A program made the translations under genes and the position numbers. Source: Marinobacterium sediminicola (GTDB lineage Bacteria; Pseudomonadota; Gammaproteobacteria; Pseudomonadales; Balneatricaceae). From it: a stretch of DNA of 64,000 nucleotides. The notes beneath the pieces were generated by a model. The model saw nothing but the letters and a program-made list of their open reading frames with translations, searched no databases and had not been told where the DNA came from. Below, one piece after another: positions 58,730-64,000 of this stretch. The stretch's first letter is position 1; every line of letters starts with the position of its first letter. The stretch covers positions 682,001-746,000 of the forward strand of contig NZ_CP092123.1 of NCBI RefSeq assembly GCF_022343685.1, read 5' to 3'.

Positions 58730-60382
58730 CTATCCGGCCAGACGCCGCATGGCCTGAGAAGCGGCAGCGCACAGCTGGCGGAACTGCTCAAACTGGAACG
58801 GTGACAGCTGTTCATGTCGGGGCAGATCGTCCGCATAGATCAGCGCGACTGGTGTACTGCTCTGGAAGATGGACATCAGCATGTAATCTCCCTGATCAAG
58901 CCGGCTGGTGAAGGCTTCAGGCAGCATGGGGTCCAGCTTCTTACGGTTGCGGCTATCCATCAGTATGCCTGCGGGTTTCTCGCTCAGGCGTTTGAACAGA
59001 CTGGGAACTTCCAGGCTGATCCTGACCTCGCCAAGCGAGTGCTCAGCCGGCAGGCCAAGGCGGTGGGCGCATTGCAGTTGTTGGCGGGGCAGGTTGACCA
59101 GCAGCAAGGCCAGTCTCTGTAGTCCCAGCCCCTGGTGGAGCCCCTGTAGCAGGGTTTGCAGCACTTGTGCCGGCTTGGTAAAGGCGTATTGAGGATCGGT
59201 GAGGCGCTCCAGCGACTGCCGGTAACGATCACTGTCGAGGTGTTCTTCGACCGGCCTGGCGACGTCCTCCTGCTCTGCGGGAGGCTCGGCCAAGGTCGTC
59301 GGTGCCGGGCTGGGAGGAACCTCCAGCAACGGATAACTGCCTTTACTCAGGCGTTTCAGCTCGGGGGAGGGAATCAGTCCAGTGTGTGGAGTCCCATCCT
59401 GTGTCGGCAGAAAAATCAGTTCGGCGGCAGGACTTAGGGTGCCGGCAACGTGGTAGCGACGTGCAGCTTCGGCGCAGTGCTGGTGCAACTGCGACACCAG
59501 ACGGTCCGTTGTCAGGCTGAGGTAGTCGGCCAGAATGTCGAACAGACGCAAGGCCTTGTCGCTGTGCCAGCTGCGCGTCGTGGTCAGGGCCAGCCAGTTA
59601 CCCAGCTTGACCGGAAAAAAGCGCTGCTGGGTCAGTTGATTGATGTTGCGCATGTCCAACTTGCCCAAGGATGGGTCCTGAACGGCGCGACGGTGCAACA
59701 GATGCAGGTCATTGTGGCTCGGTGAAGTCGCATGGCTCAGAGCATCCCGGGTCAGCTCCGGCAGGTCCCAGCGTGCTGCCAGCTCGGCCCCCAATGCCTG
59801 CAGAGTGCAGCCGAAAATATCCTGTTCAGCCAGTGCAACGTCTACGCCATGAAGCAAAACTCGCTCTTGATAGTGCTGCTTGTGCAGGGGGGCATAAAGC
59901 CATGCCAGCCAGTGAATGAAGCCATACAGCAGCGAGGCCAGACGAACCTCTTCCACAAACGGCAAGCCCCGCATGCGGCAGAGTTCAGCACTTTGAAAGG
60001 ATGCATGAAGACTGTCCGCGATGGCGCGAAAATACATCTTTTGCTGCATGCTGCCCGGGTTGATCTTCAGGCTGCTGAGCTCCTTGGCAAGGGTCTGTAA
60101 CCGGTCCAGGCCGATGGAACTGACGGCGTGCTGGATACTCGTGACCGAAGTGCGTTTACCCTGATGAAGCTGTTGCGCCGTGCGGGTTACGTGCAGGCTG
60201 AGGACAGGATCCGAACTGACCAGATGGGTCAGTTGTTGCAGGGTGCTGCGGTCGTTGGCCAGCAAGCGCCGAAAGCGGGTCAGAATACTGACACGAACCG
60301 GCAGAGCCCTGGTTTCCAGGTAGTCGGCCCAGGCCTCAAGGCCGTGGAGATAGGGGCGAGGTGCGGGCTGGCTGTTTGGCAT
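58730..60382 (-). CDS. HDOD domain protein with C-terminal GAF-like region
   Basis: A 550-residue cytoplasmic protein. Residues about 25-230 form an HDOD domain (LVSSDPVLSLHVTRTA, SIQHAVSSIGLDRLQ), a catalytically inactive relative of HD phosphohydrolases used in signalling. The middle (330-390) is Pro/Glu-rich linker. The last 150 residues, with LGLQRLALLLVN, AGILMDSRN and PVALIYADDLP, look like a GAF fold. The gene starts 3 bases after rsgA. Its input and output are unknown; other HDOD proteins act in cyclic-di-GMP or motility pathways. Confidence 0.82.
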   Translation of the reverse strand: MPNSQPAPRPYLHGLEAWADYLETRALPVRVSILTRFRRLLANDRSTLQQLTHLVSSDPVLSLHVTRTAQQLHQGKRTSVTSIQHAVSSIGLDRLQTLAKELSSLKINPGSMQQKMYFRAIADSLHASFQSAELCRMRGLPFVEEVRLASLLYGFIHWLAWLYAPLHKQHYQERVLLHGVDVALAEQDIFGCTLQALGAELAARWDLPELTRDALSHATSPSHNDLHLLHRRAVQDPSLGKLDMRNINQLTQQRFFPVKLGNWLALTTTRSWHSDKALRLFDILADYLSLTTDRLVSQLHQHCAEAARRYHVAGTLSPAAELIFLPTQDGTPHTGLIPSPELKRLSKGSYPLLEVPPSPAPTTLAEPPAEQEDVARPVEEHLDSDRYRQSLERLTDPQYAFTKPAQVLQTLLQGLHQGLGLQRLALLLVNLPRQQLQCAHRLGLPAEHSLGEVRISLEVPSLFKRLSEKPAGILMDSRNRKKLDPMLPEAFTSRLDQGDYMLMSIFQSSTPVALIYADDLPRHEQLSPFQFEQFRQLCAAASQAMRRLAG

Positions 60383-60385
60383 GGG

Positions 60386-61411
60386 TCAGCGGCTGTCCTG
60401 CATCGAGTTCAGAATCTGTTGGTAACTGTTGAAGCGTTGCGGGCTGATCGAGCCATCTTCCAGTGCCTGCAGAAAGGCGCAGCCCGGTTCCTGCTCATGG
60501 CGGCAGTCGCGGAAGCGGCAGTGGCCGCGCAGGTCGGCCAATTCTCTAAAGCCTTCCAGTACCTGCTCTTCGGTCATGTGCCAGAGCGCAAACTCACGTA
60601 TCCCCGGTGAGTCAATCAAGTCACCGCCATCGGGAAAGTGGAACAAGCGCGCAGTGGTCGTGGTGTGACGGCCCTTGCGACTCTGTTCGGAGAGTGCGCC
60701 GGTTTTCAAGTCGGCCCCCGGTAACAGACTGTTGATCAGCGAGGACTTACCCACACCGGACTGGCCGACGAAAACGCTGATATGATCGGCCAGTAATGCC
60801 TTGAGCTCGTCCAGGCCATGACTGCTGGCGGTGGAGGCCTGCAGTGTTCGGTAACCCAGCTGGTGATATTGCTCCAGCAGGGGCTCGAGGCGTTGGCGGT
60901 TGTCCTCGTTCAGAAGGTCGGCCTTGTTCAGCAGCAGCACCGGTTCGATGCCGCTGGCCTCAGCCGCAACCAGATAACGGTCGATCAGGTTGGCATGCGC
61001 ATAGGGTTCGACGGCGATCACGATGACGATGTAATCGATATTGGCCGCGACCGGCTTGAGTTCACCATGGTTGTTCGGGCGCAGGAGTTCACTGTGGCGA
61101 TCCAGTGCCGCCACCACCACGCCGCTGTCGGTAGATCGGCGCCAGATCACGCGATCGCCGGTGACCAGCTGACCCAAATGGGTGCGCATATGGCAGCGCT
61201 GGATTTCACCCTTGTGTTCACCCTCGAGCACTTCTACATCGACCTGACGACCGAAATGGGAAATGATCAGGCCCTGCTGTTCCGGCCCCAGATCGCCACC
61301 CTCCAGCTGATCCTCGATGAGGGTGTCACGTCGCTGGGCGCGGGCTGCGCGCTCTTCCTGAATCTTGCTGATGCGCCAGGCTTGGCGCCGGTTGACTTTG
61401 CGTTTTCCCAT
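60386..61411 (-). CDS. rsgA: Ribosome small-subunit maturation GTPase RsgA
   Basis: A 341-residue circularly permuted GTPase acting late in 30S assembly. An OB domain at about 55-115 precedes the G motifs in permuted order: G4 LNKAD, G5-like TAS, G1 [12 protein letters not shown], the TTTTAR region and G3 DSPG. A C-terminal zinc knuckle follows with Cys and His in [20 protein letters not shown] 61411 gives [10 protein letters not shown], the usual basic start. It is divergent from orn, the classical arrangement. Confidence 0.96.
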   Translation of the reverse strand: MGKRKVNRRQAWRISKIQEERAARAQRRDTLIEDQLEGGDLGPEQQGLIISHFGRQVDVEVLEGEHKGEIQRCHMRTHLGQLVTGDRVIWRRSTDSGVVVAALDRHSELLRPNNHGELKPVAANIDYIVIVIAVEPYAHANLIDRYLVAAEASGIEPVLLLNKADLLNEDNRQRLEPLLEQYHQLGYRTLQASTASSHGLDELKALLADHISVFVGQSGVGKSSLINSLLPGADLKTGALSEQSRKGRHTTTTARLFHFPDGGDLIDSPGIREFALWHMTEEQVLEGFRELADLRGHCRFRDCRHEQEPGCAFLQALEDGSISPQRFNSYQQILNSMQDSR

Positions 61412-61508
61412 ACCGACCGGTATCACTCGCTCACTGCTACTCTCATTGACGTGCTAAGGTATTCCAATCCGAGTTAAATTGACAGTTTTGCCAGGGGAGA
61501 AACAGTGC

Positions 61509-62051
61509 ATGGCACTCAAGGATAATCTGATCTGGATCGATCTGGAGATGACCGGGTTGAACCCGGATACAGACCGAATCATCGAGATGGCCGTGATCGT
61601 AACCGATCCGGATCTGAATCTCATAGCCGAAAGTCCTGTGATAGCAGTGCATCAGCCGGATACTGTGCTCTCCCGCATGGACGAGTGGTGTACCCGCACG
61701 CACGGTCAGTCCGGGCTGACCGACCGCGTACGCAACAGCGCCATCAGCGAGACCGAAGCGGAACAGATCATGCTCGCATTCCTGCGTGAACACAGTGAGC
61801 AGGGCGCCTCACCCATGTGCGGCAACAGCATTGGTCAGGATCGTCGTTTCCTGTGGCGTTACATGCCTGAGCTGGAAGCGTTTTTCCACTATCGCAACCT
61901 GGACGTCAGCACCATCAAGGAATTGGCGCGGCGCTGGAAACCTGCGGCACTGGAAGGCTTCAAGAAACAGGCCAACCACCTGGCACTGGACGATATCCGT
62001 GAGTCGATCGAAGAGCTGAAGCACTACCGGCGTCATTTCTTCCGCCTGTGA
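61509..62051 (+). CDS. orn: Oligoribonuclease
   Basis: A 180-residue 3'-5' exonuclease that degrades dinucleotides, including pGpG from cyclic-di-GMP breakdown. DEDDh residues are in WIDLEMTGL (Asp, Glu), IGQDRRF (Asp) and ANHLALDDI (His, Asp). ATG 61509 ([11 protein letters not shown]) has GGGAG about 9 bases upstream; an earlier in-frame ATG at 61479 is not needed. It converges on queG. Confidence 0.97.
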   Translation: MALKDNLIWIDLEMTGLNPDTDRIIEMAVIVTDPDLNLIAESPVIAVHQPDTVLSRMDEWCTRTHGQSGLTDRVRNSAISETEAEQIMLAFLREHSEQGASPMCGNSIGQDRRFLWRYMPELEAFFHYRNLDVSTIKELARRWKPAALEGFKKQANHLALDDIRESIEELKHYRRHFFRL

Positions 62052-62059
62052 GGCAGCGG

Positions 62060-63190
62060 TCACTCCGGCAAGCGGCGTGCTCCCGGGTGGTCAAGTATCG
62101 GCAAGGGGGATGGCGCTTCGCCGGAAGTGAGTCGTGTCAACGCCCAGTCGATGTGCTCCTGGACCAGTTCGCTGCTGATCCCGCGGCGGTTAAGCAAGGC
62201 GTCGATGACCTGTTGCCCGCCTCTGCCATTTCCCAGCGCGACCGCCAGGTTGCGCTGCCAGCCCTCATAGCCGGTGCGCCGGATCGCCGAGCCCTCGGTG
62301 AGTTTAAGAAAAGTGGCTTCGTCCCAAAGGAATAACTCCAGCAGCGCTGCCTGATCAAGATTGTGACGCGGCTGGAAGTCAGGTTCGTCACTGCGCTTGG
62401 CAAAACGGTTCCAGGGGCAAATGAGCTGACAATCGTCACAGCCAAAGATGCGATTGCCCATCAATGGACGCAGCTCCAGTGGAATGCTGCCCTTGTACTC
62501 GATAGTCAGGTACGAGATGCAGCGTCGGGCATCCAATACGCCCGGTTCCGGGAATGCCTGAGTCGGACAAATGTCGATACAGGCAGAGCACCGGCCGCAG
62601 TGGGACTCGGTTTCAGGAGGGTCGATTGGCAAAGGCAGATCAATGAACAACTCGCCGAGCAGAAACCATGAGCCCGCCTGTCGATTCAGTAGCAGGGTAT
62701 GCTTGCCGATCCAGCCGAGTCCTGCATTGCGGGCCAGGGGGCGCTCGAGCACCGGGGCGCTGTCGACAAAGGGGCGGAAGCGCACTTCGGTGCCTTCAAT
62801 CTGGTTGTCCAGCCATTGCCCCAGTTGCTTCAGGCGCTTGCGCATCATTTTGTGATAGTCCCGGCCCAGCGTGTAACGGGCCACGTAGGCCTTGTCCGGA
62901 TCACGCAAAACGCCGGTGATCGGTGTCTGCGACGGCAGGTAATCCATGCGCAGCATGATGATACGGCGGGTCTCCGGTACCAGCAGTGTCGGGTTCAGGC
63001 GCTTATCGACGTTCTGGGTCAGGTAGTCCATGCTGCCGTGATAACCACGTTCAAGCCACAACTGCAATTGTTCAGCCTCGGTGCGCGCATCCGGCAGCGT
63101 GATGGCGCAGTCAGCAAAGCCCATGGACTGGGCCTGTTGCTTGAGCGATCGGGCAAGAGCGTCGAGCTGTTCAGGGCTGAGTTGTGACAT
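62060..63190 (-). CDS. queG: Epoxyqueuosine reductase
   Basis: Catalyses the last step of queuosine synthesis in tRNA using cobalamin and two [4Fe-4S] clusters. The 376-residue protein has CGRCSACIDICPT and CDDCQLICPWN cluster motifs and the conserved PFVDSAPVLERPLARNAGLG segment, followed by a C-terminal HEAT-like region. It is divergent from nnr, the same neighbours as in E. coli. Confidence 0.96.
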   Translation of the reverse strand: MSQLSPEQLDALARSLKQQAQSMGFADCAITLPDARTEAEQLQLWLERGYHGSMDYLTQNVDKRLNPTLLVPETRRIIMLRMDYLPSQTPITGVLRDPDKAYVARYTLGRDYHKMMRKRLKQLGQWLDNQIEGTEVRFRPFVDSAPVLERPLARNAGLGWIGKHTLLLNRQAGSWFLLGELFIDLPLPIDPPETESHCGRCSACIDICPTQAFPEPGVLDARRCISYLTIEYKGSIPLELRPLMGNRIFGCDDCQLICPWNRFAKRSDEPDFQPRHNLDQAALLELFLWDEATFLKLTEGSAIRRTGYEGWQRNLAVALGNGRGGQQVIDALLNRRGISSELVQEHIDWALTRLTSGEAPSPLPILDHPGARRLPE

Positions 63191-63226
63191 ATCGGGAACC
63201 GGGTGCGTCCTGGTCAGTCCATCCTC

Positions 63227-63232
63227 TATAAT
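63227..63232 (+). promoter_or_regulatory. Possible -10 element of the nnr promoter
   Basis: A perfect TATAAT lies 27 bases before the nnr ATG. The -35 region at the expected distance is poor. Confidence 0.35.
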
Positions 63233-63259
63233 GAACTGATAAGAAAGGAGAAAGCCATC

Positions 63260-64000
63260 ATGAGCAGAGCAGAGCTGCCGGGAGCATTATACACGGCTGA
63301 ACAGAGTCGTGCCCTTGACCGTACTGCAATCGAGCAGTTCGGGATTCCGGGTTTTCGACTGATGCAGCGTGCGGGGCATGCGGCCTTCGTGGAGCTGATG
63401 GCGCACTGGCCGGGTATACGTCGGCTCACGGTAGGCTGTGGCAGTGGCAATAATGGCGGTGATGGCCTCATTGTTGCAGGCCTGGCTCGGCAGCAAGGCG
63501 TTGATGTGCAGGTGCTGGTGCTCAATGATGATTTTGAAGCGCGTTTGCAGGGTGAAGCACTCGCAGCCTGGCAGTGGGCGCAGGCTGTTGGGGTTGAGCT
63601 GACCCGCTGGCAGACCGGTATGGAACTGCAGGGGGACGTGCTGGTCGATGCTCTGTTGGGGACCGGACTGAGCGGCCCGGTACGTGGTGAAACCGCGGAG
63701 CTGATCAAACAGTTCAACCGCAGCTCTCGCCCTGTGCTGGCGGTGGATATTCCCTCGGGGTTGTGCAGCGATACGGGACGTGTGCTCGGCGTGGCCGTGC
63801 GTGCAGATTTGACCCTGACCTTTATCGGGCTAAAGCAGGGTCTGTTGACCCATGACGGGGTAGATCATTGCGGTCAAGTGCTGTTTGACAGTTTGATGTT
63901 GCCCGACGAGGTATACGAAGAGGTTTCGTTAAGCGCCTTTCGTACCGATAGTGATGATCTGGCCAAGTTGCTGCCGCCTCGTCGGCGATCCTCTCACAAG
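63260..64000 (+). CDS. nnr: NAD(P)H-hydrate epimerase/dehydratase (partial, 3' end outside window)
   Basis: Repairs hydrated NAD(P)H. The 247 codons present cover the N-terminal epimerase domain (YTAEQSRALDRTAIEQFG, GCGSGNNGGDGLI, DALLGTGLSG, VDIPSGL). They reach the linker where the ADP-dependent dehydratase domain would begin (LPPRRRSSHK, the KG-type motif at the window edge). AAAGGAG precedes ATG 63260. By E. coli gene order tsaE and amiB should follow outside the window. Confidence 0.94.
   Translation, partial: MSRAELPGALYTAEQSRALDRTAIEQFGIPGFRLMQRAGHAAFVELMAHWPGIRRLTVGCGSGNNGGDGLIVAGLARQQGVDVQVLVLNDDFEARLQGEALAAWQWAQAVGVELTRWQTGMELQGDVLVDALLGTGLSGPVRGETAELIKQFNRSSRPVLAVDIPSGLCSDTGRVLGVAVRADLTLTFIGLKQGLLTHDGVDHCGQVLFDSLMLPDEVYEEVSLSAFRTDSDDLAKLLPPRRRSSHK

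Overview
The window looks like chromosomal DNA of a marine, halotolerant gammaproteobacterium, probably in or near the Oceanospirillaceae (Marinobacterium-like). This is inferred from gene content and order: lptFG divergent from pepA-holC, rsgA divergent from orn with queG and nnr next to it, prfB-lysS, a NhaD-type Na+/H+ antiporter, a phasin and a cytochrome c'. I saw no rRNA, tRNA, CRISPR array or phage module.

Layout. 1-250: 5' part of a host-attachment-family gene. 0.66-23.2 kb: an accessory surface-protein locus. A LuxR-type regulator precedes a 16.4-kb gene for a 5453-residue two-partner-secretion exoprotein (LktA/FHA type), its outer-membrane TpsB transporter overlapping by 4 nt, and a SapC-family gene closed by a terminator. 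A NarL-type response regulator and a membrane-bound hybrid histidine kinase converge on it from the other side. 23.3-26.2 kb: valS. 26.3-37.5 kb: an apparent insertion between holC and valS, which are adjacent in many gammaproteobacteria. It holds an Mla-like lipid ABC transporter (STAS-MlaE permease, ATPase, MCE protein, lipoprotein), a fused MsrB-MsrA, an IS481-family element that has split a methyltransferase gene, and a four-gene MacB-like exporter. 37.6-42.4 kb: holC, pepA, lptF, lptG and an RDD protein.

42.5-50.7 kb: single genes and short units (Sel1-repeat protein, chemotaxis receptor, glyoxalase I, phasin, flavodoxin, MFS transporter, cytochrome c', and a nhaD-cytochrome b pair). 50.8-54.3 kb: prfB (without the usual programmed frameshift), lysS and ung. 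54.4-55.7 kb: a FlgO-like lipoprotein and a partner lipoprotein. 55.9-64 kb: ygfZ, psd, a thiosulfate sulfurtransferase, an HDOD protein and rsgA on the minus strand, then orn (+), queG (-) and the start of nnr (+).

The part least like housekeeping DNA is the giant exoprotein locus with its three possible regulators. The clearest recent events are the IS481 insertion, whose removal with one 6-bp target copy restores a 275-codon methyltransferase frame, and a 228-bp tandem duplication near the exoprotein C-terminus. Start sites were chosen from Shine-Dalgarno spacing and family N-termini where possible.
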